The translations under genes and the position numbers were made by a program. Under the pieces are notes generated by a model. It did not search any database, was not told the origin of the DNA, and saw nothing but the letters and a program-made list of their open reading frames with translations. Below, piece by piece: positions 7,944 through 17,415 of a DNA stretch of 32,518 bases. Each line of letters begins with the position of its first letter. Position 1 is the stretch's first letter. This DNA is from an uncultured Bacillota bacterium (GTDB lineage: Bacteria; Bacillota; Clostridia; Oscillospirales; Oscillospiraceae). Location of the stretch: contig CANSXE010000018.1 of the NCBI GenBank assembly GCA_947650875.1, positions 1 to 32,518 on the forward strand. Direction: 5' to 3'.

Positions 7944-9641
7944 ATGGCAAAGGGAATTATGTACATCGACGGCCAGCGGGTGCCCTTCGACGGGGAGCCC
8001 AATGTGCTGTCCGTCATCCGGAAGGCCGGCATCGAGATGCCCACCTTCTGCTACTACTCCGACCTGTCGGTCTACGGCGCCTGCCGCATGTGCGTGGTGG
8101 AGGACGAGCGGGGGAAGATTGAGACCTCCTGCTCCATGCAGCCCCGGGACGGGCTGAAGATTCGCACCAACACCGCCCGGCTGCTGAAGCACCGGCGGAT
8201 GATTCTGGAGCTGATGCTGGCCTCCCACAACTGCTCCTGCACCACCTGCGAAAAGAGCGGCGACTGCCACCTCCAGGAGCTGGCCATGCGCTTCGGCGTG
8301 CGGAAGGTCCGCTTCGGTGACAGCCGGGAGGAGACCACAATGGACGACTCCAGCCCCGCCATCGTCCGGGACCCCAGCAAGTGCATCCTGTGCGGCGACT
8401 GCGTGCGGGTGTGCGGCGAGGGCATCGGCATGAACATCATCGACTTTGTCAACCGGGGCTACAACATGCGGGTGGCCCCCGCCTTCGAGCGGACGCTGAG
8501 CGAGACCCACTGCATCAGCTGCGGACAGTGCTCCGCCGTCTGCCCCACCGGGGCCATCACCGTCTACAACGAGATCGGCCGGGCCTGGCGGGCCATCCAC
8601 AACCCCAACAAGCGGGTGGTGGTGCAGATTGCCCCCGCCGTCCGGGTAGCCATTGGCGAGGCCTTTGGCCTGCCCGCCGGCCAGAACGCCCTGGACCAGC
8701 TGGTCACCGCCCTGAAGCTGATGGGGGTGGACGAGGTCTACGACACCACCTTCGGCGCCGACTTTACCACCATCGAGGAGGGGACTGAGTTCCTCCAGCG
8801 GCTGGAGCGGGGGGGACCCTTCCCCATGTTCACCTCCTGCTGCCCCGCCTGGGTGAAGTATCTGGAGCACGAAAATCCCAAGTACCTCAAGCACATCTCC
8901 ACCTGCAAATCCCCCATGCAGATGTTCGCCGCCATCCTCCGAGACCGCTACGCCGAGAAGGACAGGGAGGACGGCCGCACCACCTTCCACATCGCTATCA
9001 TGCCCTGCACCGCCAAGAAGATGGAGGCCGCCCGGCCCGAGTTTGTCCGCGACGGCAGGCGGGATGTGGACCTGGTGCTCACCACCCAGGAGGTGGTCAA
9101 CATGATTAAGGAGTCGGGCATCCAGCTGCCCCAGATCGAGCTGGAATCCCCCGAGCTGCCCTTCGGCCTGGGCTCGGGCGCAGGCGTCATCTACGGCACC
9201 ACCGGCGGCGTGGCCGAGGCGGTGGTCCGGTTCTGCCTGCCCGACAAGTCCAAGAACGTGCTGCGGGAGCTGAAATACTCCCCCCTCCGGGGCAACAAGG
9301 CCATCCGGGTGGCGGTCATCAAAGTGGGGGACCGGGACGTCCACATGGCTATCGTCCACGGTCTGGCCAACGCCCAGAAGCTCCTCAAGGAGATTGAGGC
9401 GGGCAACGCCTACTTCGACCTGGTGGAGGTTATGACCTGTCAGGGCGGCTGCGTGGGCGGCGCGGGCCAGCCCCACGGCATGAAGCAGGACAAGGCCGAC
9501 CGGGCTGAGGGCCTGTATAACCTGGACCGCATGGCCCCCTTCAAGCGGGCCGAGCGCAACCCGGTGGTAAGCACCTTCCTCCAGAACCTGGACGCGGAAA
9601 AGCGTCATGAGCTGCTCCATGTGGACTATGTAAAAGAATAA
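7944..9641 (+). CDS. [FeFe]-hydrogenase catalytic subunit (HydA type)
   Basis: N-terminal 2Fe-2S and ferredoxin motifs. H-cluster motifs L1 'FTSCCPAW', L2 'IMPCTAKKMEA', L3 'EVMTCQGGCVGGAGQP'. ATG at 7944 (MAKGIMYIDG); the ORF track begins earlier at 7806. Confidence 0.95.
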   Translation: MAKGIMYIDGQRVPFDGEPNVLSVIRKAGIEMPTFCYYSDLSVYGACRMCVVEDERGKIETSCSMQPRDGLKIRTNTARLLKHRRMILELMLASHNCSCTTCEKSGDCHLQELAMRFGVRKVRFGDSREETTMDDSSPAIVRDPSKCILCGDCVRVCGEGIGMNIIDFVNRGYNMRVAPAFERTLSETHCISCGQCSAVCPTGAITVYNEIGRAWRAIHNPNKRVVVQIAPAVRVAIGEAFGLPAGQNALDQLVTALKLMGVDEVYDTTFGADFTTIEEGTEFLQRLERGGPFPMFTSCCPAWVKYLEHENPKYLKHISTCKSPMQMFAAILRDRYAEKDREDGRTTFHIAIMPCTAKKMEAARPEFVRDGRRDVDLVLTTQEVVNMIKESGIQLPQIELESPELPFGLGSGAGVIYGTTGGVAEAVVRFCLPDKSKNVLRELKYSPLRGNKAIRVAVIKVGDRDVHMAIVHGLANAQKLLKEIEAGNAYFDLVEVMTCQGGCVGGAGQPHGMKQDKADRAEGLYNLDRMAPFKRAERNPVVSTFLQNLDAEKRHELLHVDYVKE

Positions 9642-9664
9642 AACGCAGCCGCCGGCACTAAAAC

Positions 9665-9696
9665 GCCCCCTGACGCAGGAACCTGCGTCAGGGGGC
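9665..9696. terminator. Intrinsic terminator after the hydrogenase operon
   Basis: 15-bp perfect inverted repeat gccccctgacgcagg-aa-cctgcgtcagggggc followed by attt. Confidence 0.8.
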
Positions 9697-9722
9697 ATTT
9701 GTACAACCCATGTAATATTGCT

Positions 9723-11519
9723 CTACCGAAGGAGGAAACCTCCCTTTCCGCTGTGTTTCACCTGATACATGGCCTCGTCGGCGGCCTGGCTGAGCGTCTC
9801 GTAGGTCCGCCCCAGAGCGGGGGCGCTGGCCGCGCCCACACTGACCGTTACCGCAGTCGTGATGCCGTCCACCTTCAGGTCCCGCACCCGCTCCAACAGC
9901 TCCCGGCCCTTTTGCTCCGCCGTAATTCTGCTGTCAGACCCGGACAGGAAGGCCACAAACTCATCGCCGCCCACCCGGGCCACAATATCGTCGGTGCGGA
10001 AGGTCTCCCGCAGCACCTCGCCTATGGCCATCAACAGCCGGTCGCCGGCGGCATGGCCGTAGGTATCGTTGACAAACTTAAAATCGTCCATGTCCAGCAT
10101 AAACAGGATGCCCCTGGATATCTGCTCCAACCGGGCGTTGATGAGCTTGACGCCCGCCCGGTTATACACCCCGGTGAGGGGGTCCTGCTGGGCCTGATTG
10201 CGCAGCTCAATCTCCCGGTCGATTTGGGCGCTGATATCTGTCAGCGTTCCAATCAGCCGGATGACCTTCCCCTCCGAATCAAACACCGCTTTATACTGGC
10301 TGCGATACCAGCTGTACGTCCCGTCCTTTCGCTTCATGCGGATGCGGTCGTGCTCCACCTGCTCCTTGCCCATAGTCTCGGCGTCCCACAACACTCTCCG
10401 CACCGCCTCCAGATCGTCCGGATGGAAAACCGGAAAGGTGTTTTTCATATCCGTGACATCCTCCAGGCGGACGTCGTCCAGGTCCAGGGTGTCCAGGGCG
10501 TTGGAGGTAAATTCCATGCTGTCCTTCTGGCAGTCATACTCAAAGATCAATGTATCCTTAAACTCTGCCAGGGCGCTGTACCGCAGCTTTTCCGCCGCCA
10601 GCCTTGACCGCTGCCACCAGTTCAGTCCAGCCAGAGCGGCGCACACCAGCAGGCTGATGAGCATAATCAGCGTCTGCACCAGATTGGACTGCTCCACTCG
10701 CAAATCGGGTGACTGGGAAAACTGCACCATACGCCAGCCGTTGTATCCAATGGCCGACCATGCAGCATAGCCCTCACCCTGCTCCGTCTCATAGCGGTAA
10801 GAGCCGCTCTCCTCCATATGATAGGCCGCAAGAAAGCTATCCACCGACTGCTGGCTCAGGCCGTCCCGTCTGCTCAGCTCCGCCAGGGAAAGCCCCCTGT
10901 TCTCTGCGGCGGAGCCACAGACAACCCGGTTGCTGTCATCGGCAATGATCCGGTGTATGCTATGGAACAGGATCGAATCGTGCCCCTGGCTGAACAGCAG
11001 GTCGGCGTTCACCTTGGCCCGCACCGCACCCATAACTTCATTATCCCGCATCACCGGCCGAACCACCAGGAAAAAGAATCCATCCTGATCGGAAACTACG
11101 CCGCCTACTACACTTGTTCCCTTCTGGAGCTGCTGAAACACGCGTTTCTCCTCGCTGCCCAGCTCGGCCAACTCCAAATCATCCTGATCCAGATAGTTAA
11201 TCTCCATCTGTTGACCGCCCAGAGCCAACGACTTCAGCAGCGGACCTGTCCAGCTCTTCTCCAGAGGTCGGCCGTCACCCTCCAGCATTTGGACAGCGTC
11301 CTCCAGCAAAGTCTTGGTGTCGTCGATCAGCTGCCTGGCATCCTCTCCGCTCTCTATGGTATGAGACATCATGCTCTCCATGAACATCTCATCCAGCCGC
11401 AGTTCCAGCATACGGCAGCGGATGATCAGTCCCCCCACTCCAAATATCAAAAGGAGTGCACCACAGACGGTGAACAGCATAGCCAATCGGGTAACATCCT
11501 TTTTTTTCTGTATCGACAT
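9723..11519 (-). CDS. Membrane-anchored sensor with PAS-like and GGDEF domains (putative diguanylate cyclase)
   Basis: 'DPLTGVYNRAGVKLINARL...ILFMLDMDDFKFVNDTYGHAAGDRLL...VARVGGDEFVAFLSG'; N-terminal TM segment and a second TM near 'LIMLISLLVCAALAG'. ATG at 11519 (MSIQKKKD) with a GGAGG RBS. Confidence 0.9.
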   Translation of the reverse strand: MSIQKKKDVTRLAMLFTVCGALLLIFGVGGLIIRCRMLELRLDEMFMESMMSHTIESGEDARQLIDDTKTLLEDAVQMLEGDGRPLEKSWTGPLLKSLALGGQQMEINYLDQDDLELAELGSEEKRVFQQLQKGTSVVGGVVSDQDGFFFLVVRPVMRDNEVMGAVRAKVNADLLFSQGHDSILFHSIHRIIADDSNRVVCGSAAENRGLSLAELSRRDGLSQQSVDSFLAAYHMEESGSYRYETEQGEGYAAWSAIGYNGWRMVQFSQSPDLRVEQSNLVQTLIMLISLLVCAALAGLNWWQRSRLAAEKLRYSALAEFKDTLIFEYDCQKDSMEFTSNALDTLDLDDVRLEDVTDMKNTFPVFHPDDLEAVRRVLWDAETMGKEQVEHDRIRMKRKDGTYSWYRSQYKAVFDSEGKVIRLIGTLTDISAQIDREIELRNQAQQDPLTGVYNRAGVKLINARLEQISRGILFMLDMDDFKFVNDTYGHAAGDRLLMAIGEVLRETFRTDDIVARVGGDEFVAFLSGSDSRITAEQKGRELLERVRDLKVDGITTAVTVSVGAASAPALGRTYETLSQAADEAMYQVKHSGKGGFLLR

Positions 11520-11613
11520 GTGCGTTCCCTCCTCACAGCCCGCACAGACGCGTTTTTTATAGTTTACCACCGGATAGTATTTTTTGTAAATACCGAAATG
11601 AAAAAAATAATTA

Positions 11614-12981
11614 TTACTGTTTCTGCACCAGATTTTCCCCCGCCAGATAGATGTCCCCTGCACCCACAGTGAGGATCAAATCGCCGGGCTGCGCCATATC
11701 CGCCAGCTGGGCTGTGACCCCCTCCAGATGGGGGCAGTAGACCGCCCCCGGGATTTTCCGTACCAGGTCCAGCGAGGAGATGCCCAGGGTATTCTGCTCC
11801 CGGGCGGCGTAAATCTCCGCCAGGACCGCCACATCGGCCAGCTTCAGCACCTCCACAAAGTCGTCAAAGAAGGCGGCGGTGCGGGTGTAGGTGTGGGGCT
11901 GAAAGGCGCAGATTACCCGTCCGTAGCCCAGGGTCCCGGCCATGGTGAGCAGGGCCCGCAGCTCGTCGGGGTGGTGGGCGTAGTCGTCGTAGACGTCGGC
12001 CCCGTTGAAAACGCCCTTCTTCTCAAAGCGCCGCCCCGCTCCGGTAAAGGAAGCCAGTCCCTCCTCCACCGCGCTCCCAGGCACCCCCAGCACATAGGCA
12101 GCGGAGGCGGCGGCCAGGGCGTTGGACACATTGTGCATCCCCCCCACCCGCAGGGACACATGGGCGTACCTCTCCCCATGGACCACAATGTCAAAGTCGG
12201 GCAGCCCCCGCTCCCAGGTGAGGTTCTCAGCGGTACACTCCGCACCCTCCTCCAGTCCGAAGGTGAAGGCGTCCAGACCATGAGCAATGCTCCGGGCCCC
12301 GGCGTTGTCGTTGTTGACAATCACGCTGCCGCTGGAAGGCACCAGCTCCGCAAATTTTCGGAAGGAGACCTTGATGTCCTCCAGATCCTTAAAGAAGTCC
12401 AGGTGGTCGGCCTCCACGTTGAGAATCACCGCCACCGTGGGGGCGAAGGACAGGAAGGAGTTGCAGTACTCGCAGGACTCAGCGATAATGGTGTCTCCGT
12501 GTCCCACCCGGTGCCCCGCCCCCAGAACGGGCAGGGTGCCGCCGATCATCACCGAGGGGTCCCGGCCGGCGGCCAGAAAGATGTGGGTACACATGGAGGT
12601 GGTGGTGGTCTTGCCGTGGGTGCCCGCCACGCACAGGGCATTTTTATAGTGGCCCATGATGGCCCCCCAAGCCTGAGCCCGCTCGAAGACGGGGATACCG
12701 GCCCTCAAAGCGGCGGCGATCTCCGGGTTGTCGTCGTGGACGGCGGCGGTGCGGATCACGCAGCCCGCCCCCTCCACGCTCCCGGGCAGGTGGCCGATGG
12801 TCACCGGGATACCCAGCCCCCGGAGCCGCTCCACCGTCCCGCTCTCCCGCATGTCGGAGCCGGTGATCTCGACCCCTTTCCCCTTCAGCACCTCGGCCAG
12901 GGGAGCCATGGACACCCCGCCCACGCCCACCAGATGAGCCCGGGCCCCCGGCTTAATGTAGTCCTCAATATTCCGATTCAT
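11614..12981 (-). CDS. murC: UDP-N-acetylmuramate--L-alanine ligase
   Basis: 'HLVGVGGVSMAPLAEVLKGKGVEITGSDMRESGTVERL', 'CVAGTHGKTTTTSM', 'VYDDYAHHPDEL'. ATG at 12981 with AGAGGTG RBS. Confidence 0.95.
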   Translation of the reverse strand: MNRNIEDYIKPGARAHLVGVGGVSMAPLAEVLKGKGVEITGSDMRESGTVERLRGLGIPVTIGHLPGSVEGAGCVIRTAAVHDDNPEIAAALRAGIPVFERAQAWGAIMGHYKNALCVAGTHGKTTTTSMCTHIFLAAGRDPSVMIGGTLPVLGAGHRVGHGDTIIAESCEYCNSFLSFAPTVAVILNVEADHLDFFKDLEDIKVSFRKFAELVPSSGSVIVNNDNAGARSIAHGLDAFTFGLEEGAECTAENLTWERGLPDFDIVVHGERYAHVSLRVGGMHNVSNALAAASAAYVLGVPGSAVEEGLASFTGAGRRFEKKGVFNGADVYDDYAHHPDELRALLTMAGTLGYGRVICAFQPHTYTRTAAFFDDFVEVLKLADVAVLAEIYAAREQNTLGISSLDLVRKIPGAVYCPHLEGVTAQLADMAQPGDLILTVGAGDIYLAGENLVQKQ

Positions 12982-13126
12982 GGACAGCACCTCTTTTACA
13001 TGGTTTCTCTCTCTATTCTATCCATTTTTCAAAAAATGGGTGCGGATTTTTCTCTCTTTTCAAAGGGTTCCGTCATGCAGGGCAAGGGCTCTGCCCTACA
13101 TCCGTTCCAACGGTGTACCAGGCGCA

Positions 13127-13957
13127 TTATTGTTTCACCGCCGCGTCATACAGCTCATTTCGGGACAGCCCCAGCTCTTTGGCGGCCCGTTTCACCGCAT
13201 CCCGGAGGGACAGCCCCTCCCCCCGCAGCCGATCCACCAGGTCCAGGCCGTCCTCCACACTGGTCTCCCCCTCCGGAAGGGGCTCCGCCCCCCGGACCAC
13301 CAGCACAAACTCCCCCTTGGGGGTGTTCTCCCCATACCAGGCGGCGGCCTGACCCAGGGTGGTGCGGCTCACCTCCTCGTGGAGCTTGGTCAGCTCCCGG
13401 CAGAGGGTAAGGGGCCGGTCCTCCCCGAAGGTGACCGCCAGGTCCTGAAGGGTGGCGGCCAGCTTGTGGGGGGCCTCGTAGAAGATCATAGTCCGCTCCT
13501 CCCCCCGGAGACTCTCCAGATGGGCCTTGCGGTTTTTCTTGTTCATCGCCAGAAAGCCCTCGAAGGTAAACCGCCCCGTGGGCTGACCGGAGACGGCCAG
13601 GGCGGTCACCAGGGCGCAGGGCCCGGGAACGGCGCACACTGGAACACCCGCAGCGCCGCACTGGGCCACCAGCTCCTCCCCGGGGTCGGAGATGGCGGGG
13701 GTGCCCGCATCGGTGACCAGGGCACAGCTCTCCCCGGCCTGGAGCCGGTTCAGGATGGCCTGCCCGCCGGTCCCGGTGTTGTGCCGGTGGTAGGGGACCA
13801 TAGGCTTTTTGAGCCCCAGGTGGTTGAGCAGCTTCACCGTCACCCGGGTGTCCTCGGCGGCGATAAAGTCCGCCTGTTCCAGTGTCTCCGCCATCCGCCG
13901 GGAGATATCCCCCAGGTTGCCGATGGGAGTAGGGACCAGATACAGCGTACCGCTCAA
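13127..13957 (-). CDS. rsmI: 16S rRNA (cytidine(1402)-2'-O)-methyltransferase
   Basis: 'LYLVPTPIGNLGDISRRMAETLEQADFIAAEDTR', 'ALVTDAGTPAISDPGEELV', 'FEGFLAMNKKNRKAHLESL', 'MIFYEAPHKL'. Confidence 0.95.
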   Translation of the reverse strand: MSGTLYLVPTPIGNLGDISRRMAETLEQADFIAAEDTRVTVKLLNHLGLKKPMVPYHRHNTGTGGQAILNRLQAGESCALVTDAGTPAISDPGEELVAQCGAAGVPVCAVPGPCALVTALAVSGQPTGRFTFEGFLAMNKKNRKAHLESLRGEERTMIFYEAPHKLAATLQDLAVTFGEDRPLTLCRELTKLHEEVSRTTLGQAAAWYGENTPKGEFVLVVRGAEPLPEGETSVEDGLDLVDRLRGEGLSLRDAVKRAAKELGLSRNELYDAAVKQ

Positions 13958-14080
13958 CCCTGTTCACCTCACAGATCAGAATGATTGTCAGAAGTTATTA
14001 TAGCACAACGCACAGGATTATGGTATCCTTTTCTTAACGACTTCTTAAACAGGCCCCCATGAGGAAAAGGCGGTGTTTTT

Positions 14081-14713
14081 GTGGAAAAAACCGAACAATT
14101 GGGCCCCTACACCCTGTCCTGGAAGGACGGCGTCTTCCCCCTGGGGGGCGACGCCCTGGCTCTGGGGGCCTTTTCCACCGTAAAGCCCGGCTGGCGGGTG
14201 TGCGACCTGGGGACGGGCAGCGGGGTCCTCCTTCTGCTGCTGGCCCGCCGGGCGGAAAACCTCTCCCTCACCGGAATTGACATCGACCCTCTGTCCGCCC
14301 GCATTGCCCGGGAAAACCTGGCAGCCAACGGCCTGCCCGGGGAAATCCTCACCGGCGACCTGCGGCGCTCCCCCCTCCCCGCCGGGGGCTTCGACCTGGT
14401 GGTGTCCAACCCGCCCTACTTCCCCGTGGGCAGCGGCAAAAGCGGCGGCCCCGCCCGGAGTGAGGAGTTCTGCTCGCTGGAGGAGCTGTGCGCCGCCGCC
14501 GGGCGGCTGGTCAAAAACGGGGGCCGTTTTTCTCTGTGCCACCGTCCGGAGCGGCTGACGGATGTCCTCTGCGCCCTCCGGGCCCACGATTTGGAGCCCA
14601 AGCGCCTCAAGCTGGTCTCCCACGGCCCGGACCATCCCCCCTCCCTCCTGCTTGTGGAGGCGGTAAAGCAGGGAAAGCCGGGGGTGTCTATTGAAGCCGC
14701 CGTCAACTTGTGA
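14081..14713 (+). CDS. tRNA1(Val) (adenine(37)-N6)-methyltransferase family protein
   Basis: SAM motif 'VCDLGTGSGVLLLLLARRA' and 'FDLVVSNPPYFPVGSGK'. Confidence 0.88.
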   Translation: MEKTEQLGPYTLSWKDGVFPLGGDALALGAFSTVKPGWRVCDLGTGSGVLLLLLARRAENLSLTGIDIDPLSARIARENLAANGLPGEILTGDLRRSPLPAGGFDLVVSNPPYFPVGSGKSGGPARSEEFCSLEELCAAAGRLVKNGGRFSLCHRPERLTDVLCALRAHDLEPKRLKLVSHGPDHPPSLLLVEAVKQGKPGVSIEAAVNL

Positions 14714-14772
14714 TATTATACCAGTATCAATGGAAGAATTTTTAGCTTGATTGACGGAAAGGATGTGTCACC

Positions 14773-15267
14773 ATGAACATACGCCTGAACACCCTGTGGC
14801 AGGTGCCGGTCTTCTGCCTTGCGGCAGGCTGGGTCACCTTTTACATCACCATCTATATGAACTGGTTCTACATCGTAAAGGCCACCGGGCCGGACGATAC
14901 GATCGACGTCTCTATTGACCCGGTCCGCAGCACACTCCTTGACGCGACGCTGTTTATCCTTGTGCTGCTGATCGGGGGGCTGTGTCTGTTCCGCTCCATG
15001 ACAAAGGCGGAGATCGCCGTCTCCGCCGCCATCGCCGCCGCTTTCTACCTGATCGTTACCATTGCGGAGCTGATTGTTCCAAACTGCTTTTTTAACATTT
15101 CCCCCTCTCTCAGCATCACTCTGATGGAACTTCAGGAGTGGCGCACGATCATCTCTTCTTTCCTGTGGAAGCTGACAAACCAGGCTGAGATTTCCGCTGT
15201 GTTATCCTGCTTTGCCCCCTTCCTGTTCGTCCCCTTTGGGAGAAGAGCGCTGAAGTCGGCAGAATAA
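14773..15267 (+). CDS. Hypothetical integral membrane protein
   Basis: Several hydrophobic segments ('WQVPVFCLAAGWVTFYITIYMNWFYIV', 'LLDATLFILVLLIGGLCLF', 'IAVSAAIAAAFYLIVTIAELIV'); ATG after 'aaaggatg' RBS. Confidence 0.7.
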   Translation: MNIRLNTLWQVPVFCLAAGWVTFYITIYMNWFYIVKATGPDDTIDVSIDPVRSTLLDATLFILVLLIGGLCLFRSMTKAEIAVSAAIAAAFYLIVTIAELIVPNCFFNISPSLSITLMELQEWRTIISSFLWKLTNQAEISAVLSCFAPFLFVPFGRRALKSAE

Positions 15268-15270
15268 CGG

Positions 15271-15307
15271 TCAGGAGCGGCAGGGTGAAAAGCCCTGCCG
15301 CTCCTGA
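15271..15307. terminator. Bidirectional intrinsic terminator
   Basis: 15-bp perfect inverted repeat tcaggagcggcaggg / ccctgccgctcctga between convergent genes. Confidence 0.82.
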
Positions 15308-15312
15308 TTTTG

Positions 15313-16593
15313 TTACCGCTGATATTCAAATTCCAGGTCGTACATGGAGACAATATCCCCGTCCTTAATCCCCATCTCCTCCAGCTTGTCGAACAGCCCG
15401 GACTGGCGCAGCTTCTGGTCGAACCAGTTCCGGGACTCGTAGTCGCCGAAGTTGACGTTGGCGATGAGCCGCTGGAGCCAGGGGGCGTCCACCACCCAGG
15501 TGCCGTCGAACTCCTGGATATCCACCGCCCCGTCGGTGTCCACCTCGGGGGGGCGCTCCACATAGGTGGGCTCATACACCGCCACGGGGGGCAGCTCCTG
15601 GAGCAGCTGGGCGGTGCGCAGCACCAGCTCCCGGGTCCCCTGATGGGCGGCGGCGGAGATGGTCACCAGCTCCAGCCCCAGCCCCTCCACATGGGCCCGC
15701 AGGGCGTCCAGCAGGGCGGGGTCGTCCATAATGTCCACCTTGTTGGCGGCCACAATCATCTTCCGCCCGGCCAGCTCGTGGGAATACTGCTTCAGCTCCT
15801 CATTGATGGCCTCGAAGTCGGCCACCGGGTCCCGCCCTTCAGAGCCGGACACGTCCACCACATGGATCAGCAGCCGGCACCGGTCGATGTGCCGCAAAAA
15901 GTCGTGACCCAGTCCGGCCCCCTCGGCCGCCCCCTCAATGATGCCGGGGATATCCGCCATGACGAAGGACACCCCCTCCTCCACATACACCACCCCCAGG
16001 TTGGGGAACAGGGTGGTAAAGTGGTAGTTGGCGATCTTGGGCTGGGCCCGGCTGACCACGCTGAGCAGGGTGGACTTGCCCACATTGGGAAAACCCACCA
16101 GACCCACGTCGGCCAGCAGCTTCAGCTCCAGAATAACGTCCCGGCTCTGGCCGGGCAGGCCGGCCTTGGCGAACCGGGGCACCTGACGGGTGGGTGTGGC
16201 GAAATGCTGGTTGCCCCAGCCCCCCCGGCCCCCCCGGCACAGGACGAACCGGTCGGTCTGGGACATATCCTGAATAATCTCCCGGGTCTCGGCGTCCCGG
16301 ATCACCGTCCCCCGGGGCACCCGGATAATGAGGTCCTCCCCGTCCCGGCCGGTGCACCGCTTGCCCGCGCCGTCGGCGCCGTTTCCGGCGGTGTACTTGC
16401 GCTTATAGCGGAAGTCCATCAGGGTGGACATGTGGTCGTTGACCTCCACCACAATGTCCCCGCCCCGGCCGCCGTCGCCCCCGTCGGGGCCTCCGTTGGC
16501 CACATATTTTTCCCGGTGGAAGGACACCACGCCGTTGCCCCCGTTGCCGGAGCGGACGGTGATCTTCGCCGTATCTACAAAGGGTGCTGCCAT
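15313..16593 (-). CDS. obgE: Obg family GTPase
   Basis: 'FVDTAKITVRSGNGGNGVVSFHREKYVANGGPDGGDGGRGGDI', G1 'GFPNVGKST', 'DIPGIIEGAAEGAGLGHDFLRHI', C-terminal OCT domain. ATG at 16593 with GGAGG RBS. Confidence 0.96.
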   Translation of the reverse strand: MAAPFVDTAKITVRSGNGGNGVVSFHREKYVANGGPDGGDGGRGGDIVVEVNDHMSTLMDFRYKRKYTAGNGADGAGKRCTGRDGEDLIIRVPRGTVIRDAETREIIQDMSQTDRFVLCRGGRGGWGNQHFATPTRQVPRFAKAGLPGQSRDVILELKLLADVGLVGFPNVGKSTLLSVVSRAQPKIANYHFTTLFPNLGVVYVEEGVSFVMADIPGIIEGAAEGAGLGHDFLRHIDRCRLLIHVVDVSGSEGRDPVADFEAINEELKQYSHELAGRKMIVAANKVDIMDDPALLDALRAHVEGLGLELVTISAAAHQGTRELVLRTAQLLQELPPVAVYEPTYVERPPEVDTDGAVDIQEFDGTWVVDAPWLQRLIANVNFGDYESRNWFDQKLRQSGLFDKLEEMGIKDGDIVSMYDLEFEYQR

Positions 16594-16646
16594 CTCGGGC
16601 ACCTCCTTCTACTCAAAAGCTGTCTTTTCCATTCCCGGACTGTCTA

Positions 16647-16958
16647 TCAGCCTGCGTCCTTTGATAAAAGCATCACATTCCACTGATACACGTCGCACCG
16701 GTAATAGCCTCTCTGTATAATCGGGTCGTCATTGGCGATTTTCTGTGCCTCGGCCAGGTCCTTCGCCTCAAAAAGCACCATAGCTCCATCCATGGTCCCC
16801 AGCTCCATATTGCCAAACACACCCGCCGCAAGGTAACGCTCCACCGCAATTTTTTGCAGATACTCCATGGAGTCCATGGCATCCTGCTCTGTCTCCTGTC
16901 TGTCTCCGATTTTGTAATCAATCCTGGCGTAAAGCACGCTGCCCTCTTTTAAATTCAT
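16647..16958 (-). CDS. YciI-like protein
   Basis: 'YLQKIAVERYLAAGVFGNMELGTMDGAMVLFEAKDLAEAQKIANDDPIIQRGYYRCDVYQWN'. Confidence 0.7.
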   Translation of the reverse strand: MNLKEGSVLYARIDYKIGDRQETEQDAMDSMEYLQKIAVERYLAAGVFGNMELGTMDGAMVLFEAKDLAEAQKIANDDPIIQRGYYRCDVYQWNVMLLSKDAG

Positions 16959-16972
16959 AGCCGTCCCCTTTC

Positions 16973-17272
16973 TTATAGCAGATAGTTATTTTCCTGATTC
17001 GCGGGCTGGAGGGCCTTCAGCTTATAGGTGGCGAAGCCCTCCGCCACCAGCGGCTCCCGTTTGCACAGCTCCTCAGCCGCCTCGTAGCTCTCCGCCCGGA
17101 GAATATACATCCCCGCCACGCCGGGATACCCCTTGAACACCCCGGCCAGCTCGATGTGCCCGGCCTCGTCCAGGGCTCTCAGGTTGGCCACATGCCGCTC
17201 CACAGCGGCCTTGGTCAGCTTGTTGTAGGTCTTGGTCTTCTCAATGAACATCACATACAGCCATTGCTCCAT
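16973..17272 (-). CDS. YciI-like protein
   Basis: 'AAVERHVANLRALDEAGHIELAGVFKGYPGVAGMYILRAESYEAAEELCKREPLVAEGFATYKLKAL'. Confidence 0.75.
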   Translation of the reverse strand: MEQWLYVMFIEKTKTYNKLTKAAVERHVANLRALDEAGHIELAGVFKGYPGVAGMYILRAESYEAAEELCKREPLVAEGFATYKLKALQPANQENNYLL

Positions 17273-17291
17273 AAATATTTCTCCTTTCCCT

Positions 17292-17405
17292 TCAGGCTTT
17301 AAACTCCAGCAGGTTCAGCCCCACCGTGTCGCTGAGCTTCCGGTCAATCTCCCCGCCAGGGTCCAGGCGCAGGGCATAGCCCTGGGGAAATTTTCTGTAT
17401 TCCAT
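17292..17405 (-). pseudogene. 37-codon mini-ORF, probable internally deleted remnant of a PPC/DUF296-type protein
   Basis: Reverse strand reads MEYRKFPQGYALRLDPGGEIDRKLSDTVGLNLLEFKA*. The N-terminal half resembles PPC-domain starts and the C-terminal 'VGLNLLEF' resembles PPC-domain ends; upstream 'gaggtgctgaat' RBS. Confidence 0.5.
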
Positions 17406-17415
17406 ATTCAGCACC

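Noticed and set aside
6849-9698. 949-aa ORF on the minus strand opposite hydB/hydA
   Set aside because: Low-complexity antisense translation in GC-rich DNA; the plus strand has unambiguous hydrogenase motifs throughout.
13077-13130. GC-rich palindromic stretch (gcagggcaagggctctgccct) between murC and rsmI as a dispersed repeat
   Set aside because: Only one copy seen in this window; cannot support a repeat family without the genome.
11728-13410. 560-aa plus-strand ORF
   Set aside because: Antisense to murC and part of rsmI, both supported by clear family motifs.
15310-16686. 458-aa plus-strand ORF
   Set aside because: Antisense to obgE; GC-driven open frame.
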